A stretch of 64,000 nt of DNA from Mercurialis annua (taxonomy: Eukaryota; Streptophyta; Magnoliopsida; Malpighiales; Euphorbiaceae), in assembly GCF_937616625.2 (NCBI RefSeq), contig NC_065572.1, positions 38,343,653-38,407,652 on the forward strand, written 5' to 3'. Of the stretch, positions 32,936 through 45,900 are shown piece after piece; the first letter of the stretch is position 1; every line of letters starts with the position of its first letter. The notes beneath the pieces are model-generated. The model was not told the DNA's origin and did no database searches. It saw only the letters and a program-made list of their open reading frames with translations. A program made the translations under genes and the position numbers.

Positions 32936-33489
32936 AACATAAGACAACCCACGTAAAACATATCATACAATATGTTGTTCGAACAAAAACACACGTAACA
33001 AACATGAAAACACATAATATGACACCCAAAGTAATCAAGGAAAGCAATTATAACAATTCTGCATAATGAACTCTGTCTCCCAAGTAACCAACCCAAACTG
33101 TAACCATAGGAATTATGTGCTTAACAAACTATGCACTTGCATAATAAAAAAACTCAATAGGTTGTTCCTCGAACGATAACTAAAAATCACGAATTTCATA
33201 AACCGAACAATCTTAAAAGGTCATAAAAGCCTTAATGCTAACTTCCACTTAACATAAAACGATAACGCTCTTTCTAGGTGAAACCAAACGAAGGAATACA
33301 AACTCTCCCACATATAGTTCGACTAAAATAATTAGAATAAACAAGAACAAACCTCGAATCTCCACATAAAGCTCGACTGAAATACTTAGGATATATAAGA
33401 ACAAACCTCGAATCTCTTTCAATGACAACTCTAATCAAAATTTCCACCCAGAGAAAGTCAACACAAGACAAAACACGCCGAAAATATAT

Positions 33490-33536
33490 GGGGTATTACA
33501 TTCTCCCCAACCTACGAAAAATTCGACCTCAAATTT
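33490..33536 (-). other. Second LTR-start plus polypurine tract inside G4
   Basis: On the minus strand AAAATTTGAGGTCGAATTTT (33536-33517), GGTTGGGGAGAA and TGTAATACCCC (33500-33490) reproduce a complete PPT/LTR junction about 600 bp upstream of the real one. The 33489-32936 stretch then runs on into G4's 3' region. It is probably the remnant of another LTR start acquired by recombination or template switching. Confidence 0.65.
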
Positions 33537-36500
33537 TAAATAAGAAACTGATTCGCAGTTTAAACGCTCACAACACACATTGCGCAAAATTCTGATTCAA
33601 ACAATTTGATGCTCCAACGACCACTCAATCAATACAAATGTGAACAATCAAAAATTATCCAACGAAGTTGGTTTCCAAAACTAGCTTGAATCTTAATGAT
33701 TATGAAACCCATATCATCAAAGTTCAAGAACAATCCCGAAGCTCAAATTCTAGTTCTAACAAAACCACACTATATAATACCATTAACTTTGCGAATTATA
33801 AAACACAAAAACTCACACCGTTATTCAAAAGAACACGTGAACTTACCTCATGGTAACGAAATCTCCAGATTATAACAAACAATCTCAATCACAATGATTC
33901 CTTCAATCATCCCATAAGTAGTACACAACTTACACTTATAATAACCAAACCTAAAATTTGATTAATACATAAGTCTAAGATAACTCGAACATCCAAAATT
34001 ATTCCACCAGTAACTGTAACCTCGAATCCTAACAATAGACCACCTATATCAAATTCACAATTAATTGGTTATATTCAAAGTCAGACTTATAGGAAAATAA
34101 AATTTTCAAAACACATAAATATTCAATTAATATTTTCCAATTATCTTTTAAAGACGTTAAAATCTTATACCTCTCTTTATATACAAAAACCAAAATGCTT
34201 TTACCGTTCGAAAACCTCTAGTTTTAAAAACACATTAAAATTTCAAAAGATTCGTATCTGAATTCACAGTTACACCTTACTTTCAAATAAATTTGCAAAT
34301 TTATAAAACCGCTCAACTAGCAAAATTATTATTCACTGAAATTAAAACTTGATAAGATTTTATCCTTTGTCAAAATGGGAAAACAAATTTACATTGAAAT
34401 ATCCTCGTTCGCATAATATTCTATATGAGTTTACAAAAAAGTTTAAACAAAATTGAACATGCAAAACCCAAACTTCCTTTAAAATCACAATATATATACA
34501 CATGTGGAGCATAACAAAATTCCTTAATCCAACAACCCTCAAATCATAAATTGGAAGCTAACACGTAAGCCTTCAGAACTGACCTCAAAATCCTATCATA
34601 CTTATAACAACAATAACTCGAGTGCAATCTTATATTCATTCTTACTCCTTACGAAGAACAAAATTTATGATACTACAGACCAATCACTCCTAACATAATC
34701 GTCCTCAATTCACCACCATTATCACAGAGTATTTGTCTAGCTACATTACGGTAAAATTTCAAACCATTTGAAATCAATCAACTTTATAAATACATTTTAA
34801 CCCAAGGAGACTCGCGAGTTCGTTTTAAAATATTTTTCTCAAAAACACTTTATTGCCAAAATCCACGTTACATAATTGTGCGCCAGGGTGATGACACCTT
34901 TCATCCCCAAAGAGTTGCATCCAATTCCAACCATTCCAATGCACGTGATGCATGTAGTACTATGCATGTACCAATTACTTATTATTTTTTGAACATACAC
35001 AGTGCGCAATGCAATTCCTATTCGTGACATACAAAAATGCATGCTCATGATATGTCTGGGCACAATTACGTGTTAAAAACATTTCAAATATTTTCACAAT
35101 TTTTCATTTGAAATCAATTTCTTAATCAAACATTTGCTAGACGTTACACTTTGTGAGATGTGCACTCCATAACCTCAAAATATTATTTCAAATTCCATAC
35201 TCGCAATCTACCAAATCATAGGATTCTAACAGCCGTTCAAACCTATAACTCCTATAAAATCTCTTATGAATAAAATAATACTCGATTAAACGCCAATCAA
35301 ACTAAAATTTAACTTAAGGAAAACAATACATCACATATGCTTTTACAACACGTACCACCAATTCCGGCATTACATCGTCCAACTTGATGAAAAGCACTAG
35401 CATTATAAGATACACCGATCTATCTCCTTAGATAAGAATTTCTAAACTATATTTTTCTCTAATAGTCAAAAACCACCAACCGTTTCAAGAACACTTTACT
35501 AATCTTCCTCGATATCAAAATCTAAGGATCTCGATTTACAAAACAATACACTAACACCAGCGTAACCCCGAACCGAAACTAAAGCAATACAAGCCTAAAC
35601 GAAGGTTCGACTCACAAATCAAAAGCCAACACCAAGTTTAAGTCAAATAACGCATGAAGGAAATTACCTCCCGTGCTACTCTACACGACGAGATAAAACA
35701 AACTCAACCGACATAGATCAACCAAACTTGCAAGGTATACAACGCAAATCAAAACTAAAATATTACGAATTCTACAAACCATAAACCACTCAAACATGCC
35801 ATTAACCACAATTAATCCAAATCTATTTTAAGGAAAAAACAAAACATGCTACAACACACTGCGATTCGTCGTAACAAGAACAACAAGTAATATGCCATCG
35901 ATCAAAATACGCATCAAAACTCATTTAGAATTATAAAGTCAACCATACAAGTTTTCAAGTTCTAGTTGAGCCTCACAGTTTTAAAATTTTTGTTTTCCGG
36001 AAAATCTGCTTTATAAATCATTTTTTAAAAGTTTCCAAAGTATATCAATCCAAAATAACCAGCGAGTTAGCCGAGTCATTACAGCTACCAAGCTCAACTC
36101 CAAAATTTGGGTGACCAATGTCAAACTCAAAACAATCATTTATAAAACATACTCAAAATATTTGTAAATTCGGAAAGGCCTTTAAATAAAATCTCAATCT
36201 TTTCTTAAAAATAGGAGCTCAACGTAATCTAAGCATCAAACAGCAATTCAAAAATTCAAGTGAGAAAACCCTTTATCACAAACAACCATTCCGAAAAACG
36301 CATACTCTCGCCAAACATAATATACCAAATCATATAACCAAAGACACCTCCAATGTACACAAACCAAAACATGGTAAGACCATAAAAGTCATAATACATT
36401 ATTAAAGCCATATTCCATTATTTAAATAATATTATATTTAAAATAATCGTTGGTCAATACCAAGTCAAACGTAAGATTTTGATATACGTGAAATTCATTT

Positions 36501-36836
36501 TACTTGTAAAGTAACCAAAAATCACATTTTTTTTAAAAAGTATTAAAACCAGACTTCTCTTCTGATTCTCGTGTCAAAACACAAATCAAATCAATATATT
36601 TTTCTCAATAAAACCATAAAAACAACGTGTGACCGAACAACTTGTAGCCATAAAACATGCTTAATGATTTAACACAAGAATCCTTTAAAAGGAAAAAAAA
36701 GGCCAACCCTAACATATCCTCTTATGTGTCAACATATATGGAAACCAACAATTAAGGCCTAAACCAAACTGTACTCACCAAAAAGGTGAAAGCAATCCAA
36801 CTAAAATCATTCAAGGCATAAAAGCCAAAAACTAAT
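33537..36836 (-). other. G4 non-coding interior
   Basis: About 3.3 kb of A-rich sequence on the plus strand with no convincing gene. The only recognisable feature is a pair of inverted arms, CATAATTGTGCGCC (34871-34884) and CTGGGCACAATTACG (35056-35070), matching the arms in G2 and G3. Between them are related GATGCATG motifs. Confidence 0.7.
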
Positions 36837-37068
36837 CACCCAAGGTAAACATCATATAAGGCATAACAGCCAACAAACTATCACCCAAAGTAAACACCAT
36901 ATAAGGTACAACAGTCCACAAAACATAACCCAAAGTATATCTCATATATGGCACAACAGCCAATAAAGCATCACCCGAAGTAAACACCATATAAGGCACA
37001 ATAGGCCACAACACATCACCCAAAGTATATCTCATATATGGCACAACAGCCAACAAATCACCCAATAT
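36837..37068. repeat. 45-bp tandem repeat in G4 leader, about five copies
   Basis: Imperfect units of the form CACCCAAAGTA...ATATAAGGCACAACAGCCA repeat about every 45 bp. Because 45 is divisible by three, a 134-codon open frame with a PYMRYTLGD-type repeat results on the minus strand. It is not taken as a gene. Confidence 0.85.
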
Positions 37069-37289
37069 ATAAGCAATAAACATTCCAAAGTAAAGCATCA
37101 GTAACATATAAGACCAACACTCAACATTCCTATAGATGAAGGTAGAAAGTTTTGAAAACAAAAGATGACGTTTCAAAAGACAAGACTTGAATACTAATTC
37201 CGCAGTAGATCCTATGACACAGCAACAACATAACATGCATTAATGCAGTAAACACATAACATGCAAAATGGCCTTGGATTGAAACCAGA
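37069..37289 (-). other. G4 leader next to primer site
   Basis: No gene seen. Continuation of the 5' leader between the primer site and the 45-bp repeats. Confidence 0.6.
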
Positions 37290-37305
37290 GCTCTGATACC
37301 AACTT
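37290..37305 (-). promoter_or_regulatory. G4 primer-binding site (initiator tRNA-Met type)
   Basis: TGGTATCAGAGC on the minus strand (37301-37290), four bases after the LTR end at 37306. Confidence 0.93.
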
Positions 37306-39973
37306 TGTCACGATCCAATTACAAGGATCGCAACCGGTGCTAGGGTATGGGTATGGTCGTACCAAAACCCGTAGCTTGCCTTGCAGATAATCATACAACA
37401 TATAAACCTACAAGAAAACCACTGCTCGGGAGAAACCGAGACTCCAATCTAAGTCTAGTAGTTTATATCACAGCTTAAATAATAACTTAAATATCTGAAA
37501 TGCTCGGCTAAAACCCGAGACTCAACATCATGCCTTATATATAACGATATAAACCAAAGTATAACATGCCAAAATTAAAAACAAAACAATCGGACCAATT
37601 CGACAAACTAACATAAGATATCCATAATAAATAAACTAGCTCTACTGCGGTCTAAGACTTTAAAACCGTTGACTAGTTTTAAATAACATAAAACCTCCAA
37701 TGAATCAAAGAATCAGAGATGACCAAAGCATTCAAATCATAACCCTTGAAAAATAGGGAAAACAATGGGGTCAGATATACTGAGATGAGTTCATAATGCT
37801 ATTTACATTTATTAAGATTAAAACCCTTAAAATCAAATCCTTTTATACTAATATACTTATATACTTGATTATGGAATACAATATTGAAATGAAATCCCAA
37901 AGTATACATATATCCCAAAGTATAATATAAAGTAGATGAGAACAAATCCTCATCAATTCCCAAAGTAGGCCAGACATTGGTCAGCCAATCCCAAAGTACT
38001 TACCAGTGCACACAGTCTCGGTACAAGCCTATCGAGTAGCTCGTTCCAATCCCAATCCATAATCATTAAAAATAATTCGTAAAAAATTATAATACTAATA
38101 CAATTTGAGGTACCTAAGCGGTAAATAATACAACAAACTCACTACGAGGCACGACCCAACGTTATGCCGAAGTAAAACCAAAGTATATCCGGAACTTTTA
38201 AATCAAAACATTCCTCATTTGAAAATACAAAACTCAACCTATCTTAACAACAAAGATGCACATTTACAAAAAAATACCCAAAGCTAGCCACTCTTGGCCA
38301 AAACACCCAAAGTAGACACAAGCGTGTCACAACACTTATAAAGGTTCTAAATATGCATATGAGTTCACCAACTCAGATATGAAAATAGAGAAGTCAAATC
38401 AACCATTTACATGGTATAACATTTCCACCTTATATATTAACAACATGAAATCAAACCAATGATATTTGAACAATGTCAACATGTTACAAACGCCCAAAAC
38501 TACCTATAATACACTTATGGGCAGCAACTAACATCATATGAATCAACCAAAGTTTGTTCATGCAACATGGACCAAAACTCAACCATAAATCCTATTTATC
38601 AAACCAAACAAGCAAGAATTGATTTCATCAATTAACATTAGCCCTAAACGAAGATTTATAACCATAGGACACTATATCAAAACAACGAATAATCATAACA
38701 AGATTTATAGCCATAGGACACTATATCAAAACAATGAATAATCATAACAAGATCAACCAAAAAGTATAGTATACAACCTAGGAATTGATCTTGAGAAACC
38801 CATGTAAGAAATATAAAATTACAGTCCTAGGTCATGCAAACTCAGTCACTAAATACACCCAAACAGTGGCTATCATCATCCCCAACGATTGCATGAAACA
38901 CATAAATCAAATTAGAATTTATCAATTGGTAAAACTTGCATAAGCAACTACATGATCGTAAAGCATCAAACCAAATACTTAACTTCAGAATCGGCATACT
39001 CAAAACAGTAAACAACAACCATAATTATCAACAAATAAGAGTAATGCTTAAATGAACGAATCGCTACGTACCAAGAATGAATGAAACGTGATCTAACACC
39101 CTAAGGAACAAGGATGAATGAACCAGCAAAATAAGAGGTACATAACAACCGAGAGTGAGAGTATCTTACCAAAGATCCTGGAACAAGAAAAGAATGACTT
39201 ACCAAAGATAAAATGGGAATCGAATGAGAGCGGATGAACGGAGAGTGAGAGTATCTTACCGAAAACCAACGATTTGAGAAGGATTTGATGGAAAATGAAG
39301 TAAATCAGAGAGTTTAATAGTATATAGGTCGGCTAGGTTTAGAATGAGTGTAGGTAATGTTTAAATAAAAAAAAACGGGTCTATTTATAGGCCCCGAAGT
39401 GAAAAAACACGACAGCCGTGTTGCGAGGGACGATGGCCCAACGCGCCTGCCGTCGTGCCTTTTAAAAAGGCACAAAACACCCTTGGTCGAGTTGCGAGGT
39501 GCGATGGCCCAACGCGCCTCCAATTTTGATCCAACAGTCAACTTTTTCTCGTGCAGAGCATATTAAAAAATAAGCCCAATCCAACGGTGCAATTGGGAGA
39601 TATGAATGTTTTATCAAGATATGTCAGATTAAGAAGGCACACAAACACATTATCAATTATAAATTTGATACAAATCAAATCGGGTTCTTTTCATAAATAC
39701 CTCACTTTTTGAAAATTTTGCAAAAGTACTCCTTTTTGGTAGTTTATTAGTAGATTATTGGTATAATCTACTAATAAACTACCAAAAAGGAGTACTTTTG
39801 CAAAATTTTCAAAAAGTTAGGTATAGAGGGTAATTTTCCCAATCATATCGCCATCGAAACCTCACACAACACATGCGACACATACAAGATACACTTGCTA
39901 AGTCCACCATTAACAATCCGAAACTAAGTCGGAAACACAACAAAACCATGACGGAAAAACACGAGATATTACA
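37306..39973 (-). repeat. G4 5' LTR (2668 bp)
   Basis: Collinear with 30187-32899. It lacks a few hundred bases present there (about 31017-31360). It has two extra local duplications (about 38640-38760 and about 39145-39260) and carries the 159-bp MITE. TATA box CTATAAATAG at 39390-39381, about 120 bp before the predicted intron donor at 39259. Confidence 0.92.
39682..39840. mobile_element. 159-bp foldback MITE with 9-bp target duplication
   Basis: The arms are almost perfect complements: AAAAGTACTCCTTTTTGGTA (39723-39742) is repeated inverted at 39779-39798, and the pairing continues outward through GAAAATTTTGC. Ends read GGG...CCC. Flanks AATCAAATC (39673-39681) and AATCATATC (39841-39849) match 8 of 9. 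The other G4 LTR has AATTAAATC once and no insertion. A 9-bp duplication points to a Mutator-type family. Confidence 0.85.
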
Positions 39974-42900
39974 GAAACGTTTGGTTTTGTTTCGTAACAT
40001 TTGTAAACGTTTGGCTTAGATCGCTAAAAAGGTGAAACGTTTGGATGGGTTTCATAACGTTTGTAAACTTTGGCTTATATCGCAATAAAGGGGAAACGTT
40101 TGCAATTTGTTTCGTAACGTTTGTAAACGTTTGGCTTCAATCGTTAAAAAGGTGAAATGTTTGGATTTGTTTCGTAACGTTGTATAAGTTCGGATTGGTT
40201 TCGTAACGTTTTAAACATTTGGATTTGTTTTGTAACGTTTGTAAACGTTTGGCTTAAATCGCTAAAGAGGTGAAACGTTTGGATTGATTTTGTAGCGTTT
40301 GTAAACGTTTGGCTTAAATCGCTAAAAAGGTGAAACGTTTGATTTTGTTTCGTAACGTTTTAAACGTTTGGCTTATATCGCTAAAAAGGTGAAACATTTG
40401 GATTTGTTTTGTAACGTTTGTAAACAATTGGTTTCAATCGCTAAAAAGGCGAAACGTTTGAATTTGTTTCGCAACATTTGTAAACGTTTGGCTTAAATCG
40501 CTAAAAAGGGGAAATGTTTATATCGCTAAAAAGGTTAAACTTTTGGATTTGTTTGTAATGTTTGTAAACGTTAGACTTAAATCGCTAAAAATGTGAAACT
40601 TTTGGATTTTTTTTGTATAGTTTGTAAACGTTTGGCTTATATCGGTAAAAAGGTGAAACGTTTGGATTTGTTTCGTAACGTTTTAAATGTTTGGATTTGT
40701 TTCATAACGTTTTAAACGTTTGGCCTAAATCGCAAAAAAGGTGAAACATTCGGATATGTTTCGTAAGGTTTTAAATGTTTTGCTTAAATTGATAAAATGG
40801 GGAAACGTTTGGATTTGTTTCTTAATGTTTGTAAACGTTTGGCTTGTATCACTAAAAATGTGAAAAGATTGGTTTTGTTTCGTAACGTTTGTAAACATTT
40901 GGCTAAAATAATTAAAAAGGTGAAACGTTTGGATTTGCTTTGTAACATTTTAAACGTTTTGCTGAAATCGCTAAAAAGGTGAAAAGTTTGGATTTGTTTC
41001 GTGACGTGTTTGGTTTCGTAACGTTTGTAAACGTTTGGATTTGTTTCGTAACTTTTTAAACGTTTGGATTGATTTTGTAATGTTTAGTAACGTTTGTAAA
41101 CGTATGGCTTGAATCGCTAAAAATGTGAAACGTTTGGATTTATTTCGTAATGTTTGTAAACGTTTGGCTTTAATCGCTAAAAACGTGAAACGCTTGGATT
41201 TGTTGCGTAACGTTTGTAAACGTTAGGCTCAAATCGCTAAAAAAGTGAAACGTGAAACTTTTGGATTTGTTTCATAACGTTTTAAACGTTTGGATTGATT
41301 TTGTAATGTTTGTAAATGTTTGGCTTGAATCGCTAAAAAGGGGAAACGTTTGGTTTTGTTTCGTAACGTCTGTAAACGTTTAGCTTAAAGTGCAAAAGAA
41401 GGGAAACGTTAGGTTTTGTTTTTTTAAGGTATTTAAGCCAAACTTTACAAAACAAATCCCAACGTTTCACCTTTTAGCGATTTAAGCCAAACATTCACCA
41501 ACATTACCAAACAAATCCAAATGTTTCATCTTTTTAGCGATTTAAGCCAAACGTATACAAACATTATGAAAGAAATCCAAACGTTTTCCCTTTTTAGCGA
41601 TTTAAGCCAAACATTTAAAAAGTTACAAAGCAAATCCAAATGTTTACAAACTTACAAAACAAAACCAAACCAAACGTTTCACCTTTTTAGCAATTTAAGC
41701 TAAACGTTTACAAGCGTTACGAAACAAAACCAAACGTTTCACCATTTTAGCTATTTAAGCCAAACATTTAAAACGTTACGAAACAAATCCAAATGTTTCA
41801 CCTTTTTAGCAATTTAAGCGAAACGTTTACTAACGTCTCGAAATAAAACCAAACGTTTCACCTTTTTAGCAATTTAAGCGAAACGTTTACAAAAGTTACG
41901 AAACAAAACCAGACGTTTCCCCTTTTTAGCAATTTAAGCCAAACATTTATAAACGTTACAAAACAAATCCAAACGTTTCCCCTTTTTAGCGATATAAGCC
42001 AAACGTTTACAAACGTTACCACACAAATCCAAACGTTTCACCTTTTTAGCGATTTAAGCCAAACGTCTAAAACGTTACGAAACCAATATAATGTTTCCCA
42101 TTTATAGCAATTTAAGTCAAACATTTACAATGTTATGAAACAAATCCAAACATTTAAAACGTTACGAAACAAATCCAAACGTTTCATATTTTTACCGATT
42201 TAAACTAAACGTTTACAAACATTACGAAACAAATCTAAACGTTTCTCCTTTTTAGCGATTTAAGCCAAACGTTTACAAACGTTACAAAACAAATCCAAAC
42301 GTTTAACCTTTTTAGCGATTTTAGCTAAACGTTTACAAATGTTACGAAACAAAACCGAACGTTTCACCTTTTTTAGCGATTGAAGCCATTTGTTTACAAA
42401 CGTTACAAAACAAAACCAAACATTTCACCTTTTTAGCAATTTAAGCCAAATGTTTAAAACGTAACGAAACTAAACCAAACATTCAAAGCATTACGAAACA
42501 AATCCAAACGTTTCACATTTTTAGCGATTTAAGCCAAACTTTTACAAACGTTACGAAACAAAACCAAATGTTTCACCTTATTAGCGATTTAAGCCAAACG
42601 TTTACAAATGTTACGAAAAAAATCCAAACGTTTCACCTTTTCAGCGATTAAAGCCACACGTTTAAAACGTTATGAAACCAACCCAAACGTTTAAAACGTT
42701 ACAAAACAAATCCAAACGTTTCAGCTTTTTAGCGATTTAAGCCAAACGTTTACAAACATTACAAAACAAATCCAAACGTTTCCCCTTTTTAGCGATTTAA
42801 GCCAAACGTCTACAAATGTTACAAAAACAAAACCAAACGTTTCACCTTTTTAGCGATTGAAGCCAAACGTTTACAAACGTTATGAAACAAATTCAAACGT

Positions 42901-45900
42901 TTCAACTTTTTAGCGATTTAAGCTAAAAGTTTATAAACGTTAAGAAACAAATCCAAACTTTTCCCTTTTTTTATCAATTTATGCCAAACATTTAAAACAT
43001 TACGAAACAAATCCTAACGTTTCACCTTTCTAGCGATTTAAGGAAAACGTTTAAAACGTTACGAAACAAATCTAAACGTTTAAAACGTTATAAAAAATCC
43101 AAACGTTTTATTTTTTCAGCGATTTAAGCCAAACGTTTACAAACGTTACGAAACAAAACCAAACGTTTCACCTTTTTAGCGATTTAAGCCAAACGTTTAC
43201 AAACGTTACGAAACAAATCCAAACGTTTCACCTTTTTCGCAATTTAAGTCAAACGTTTACAAACGTTACGAAACAAAACCAAACGTTTCACCTTTTTAGC
43301 AATTTAAGCCAAACGTTTACAAACGTTACGGAACAAAACCAAACGTTTCATATTTTTAGCGATTTAAGCCAAACGTTTACAAACGTTACGAAATCAATCC
43401 AAACATTTCACTTTTTTAGCGATTAAAGCCAAACGTTTACAAACTTTACGAAACAAAACCAAAAGTTTAACGTTTTGAGCGATTTAAGTCAAACGTTTAC
43501 AACATTTACGAAACAAAACCAAACGTTTCACCTTTTTAGCGATTTAAGTCAAACGTTTACAAACGTTACGAAACCAATCCAAACGTTTCACCTTTGGATT
43601 TGTTTCCTATCATTTTAAACGATTAGATTTTTTTCGTAACGTTTGTAAACGTTTGGCTTAAATCTCTAAAAAGGTGAAACGTTTGGTTTGTTTCGTAACA
43701 TTTTAAAACGTTTGGCATTAATTGCTAAAAAGGTGAAACGTTCGGATTTGTTTCGTAGTATTTGTAATCGTTTGGCTTAAATCGCTAAAAAGGTGAAACA
43801 TTTGGTTTTGTTTCGTAACGTTTGTAAACATTTCGCTTAAATTTCTAAAAAGTTGAAACATATTATTCTGTTTCGTAACGTTTGTAAACGTTTGGCTTAA
43901 ATCGCTAAAAGGGTGAAACGTTTGGATTTGTTTCGTTACGTTTTAAACGTTTTGTTTTGTTTCGTAACTTTGTAAACTTTACGAAACAAATCTAAAAGTT
44001 TCACCTTTATAGTGATTTAAGAGAAACGTTTACAAACGTTACAAAACCAATCCAAACGTTACAAAACTAATCTAAATGTTTCACCTTTTTAGCGATTTAA
44101 GCCAAACGTTTCGAAATGTTAGGAAACAAAACCAAACGTTTCCCATTTTCAGCGATTTAAGCCAAACGTTTACAAAACCAATCCCAAAGTTTAAAACGTT
44201 ACGAAACAAATCCAAACGTTTCTCCTTTTTAACGATTTAAGCCAAACGTTTATAACGTTACAAAAGAAATCCAAACGTTTACAATCGTTATGAAACAAAT
44301 CCAAACGTTTCACTATTTTAGCGATTTAAGCCAAACATTTAAAACGTTACAAAACCAATCCAAATGTTTAAAACGTTACGAAACAAATCCAAACGTTTCA
44401 CCTTTTTAACAATTTAAGACAAACGTTTCAAAACGTTATGAAACAAATCAAAACGTTTCACCTTTTTATCGGATTCAAATTTTTAGCAATTTAAGCCAAA
44501 CATTTGCAAACGTTACAAAACTAATCCAAACGTTTCACCTTTTTGGCAATTTAAGCCAAACATTTACAAACGTTACGAAACAATACCAAGCGTTTCACCT
44601 TTTTAGCAGTTTCACCTTTTTAGCAATTTCAGCCAAACGTTTACAAATATTTCAAAACAAATCCAAACGTTTCACCATTTTAGCAATTTAAGCCAAACGT
44701 TTAAAACGTTACGAAACAAAAACATGCGTTTCACCTTTTTAGTAATTTAAGCCAAACTTTTACAAACGTTACGAAAAAAATCCGAACGTTTCACCTTTTT
44801 AGCAATTTAAGCCAAACGTTTAAGACGTTATGAAACCAATCCAAACATTTAAAACGTTACGAAACGAAAACAAGCGTTTCACCTTTTTAGTAATTTAAGC
44901 CAAACTTTTACAAACCTTACGAAATAAATCCGAACGTTTCATCTTTTTAGCGATTTAAGCCAAACGTTTAAAACGTTATGAAACCAATCCAAACATTTAA
45001 AACGTTACGAAACGAATCCAAACGTTTCACCTTTTTAGCAATTTATGCCAAACGTTTACAAACGTTACGAAACAAATCCAAATGTTTCCCCTTTTTAGCA
45101 ATCTAAACGTTTCACTGTTTTAGTGATTTAAGCCAAACATTTACAAAAGATACAAAACAAATCAAAATATTTCACCTTTTTAGCGATTTAAGCCAAACTT
45201 TTACAAACGTTACAAAACAAATCCAAGCGTTTCCCCTTTTTGGCAATTTAAGCCAAACATTTAAAATGTGATTTAAATGTTTGGATTTGTTTTTTAACAT
45301 TTGCATTAAATGGCTAAAAATGTGAAACGTTTGGATTTGTTTCGAACTTTTTAACCGTATTGATTGGTTTCGTAATGTTTTAAACGTTTGGCTTAAATTG
45401 CGAAAATGGTGAGACGTTTGGATTTGTTTCGTAACGTTTTAAACGTTTGGCTTTAATCGCTAAAAAGGTGAAACGTTTGGTTTTGTTTCGTAACGTTTGC
45501 AAGCGTTTGGATTTTTTTCATGACATATTAAATGTTTGGATTGGTTTCGTAACATTTTAAAACTTTGGCATAAATCGCTAAAAAAGTTAAACGTTTGGAT
45601 TTGTTTCCTAACGTTTGGCTTCAATTGCTTAAAAGGTGACATTTGGTTTTAAATTTGTTTAATAAAATTTGTAAGCGTTTGGCTTAAATCGCTAAAAATG
45701 TGAAACGTTTGGATTTGTTTCGTAACGTTTGTAAATGTTTGGCTTAAATCGCTAAAAAGGCGAAACGTTTGGTTTTGTTTCATAACGTTTGTAAACGTTT
45801 GGCTTACATCGCTAAAAATGTAAAACGTTTGGTTTTGTTTTGTGACGTTTGGCTTAAATCGCTAAAAAGTTGAAACGTTTGGCTTTATTTCGTAACGTTT

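Larger units (their letters stand above)
30187..39973 (-). mobile_element. G4: non-coding LTR element (LARD-like Ty3 derivative)
   Basis: A 5-bp duplication GAAAC (30182-30186 and 39974-39978) bounds two LTRs (TGTAATATC...ATCGTGACA on the minus strand). Primer site at 37301-37290 and polypurine tract at 32911-32900. The interior, 32900-37305 (4406 bp), contains no open frame resembling gag or pol. Termini, primer site and LTR-end hairpin match G1-G3. Scattered differences and indels between the LTRs suggest it is older than G3. Confidence 0.92.

Noticed and set aside
34839..35063. A conserved small protein shared by G2-G4 (VITPAHNY-like)
   Set aside because: The similarity follows the nucleotide inverted-arm region. 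The peptides elsewhere in the frames do not align and reading frames are not maintained, so a nucleic-acid element is more likely.
36832..37236. 134-codon minus-strand frame with PYMRYTLGD-like repeats
   Set aside because: By-product of a 45-bp tandem repeat. No similarity to gag or pol and no conservation evidence.
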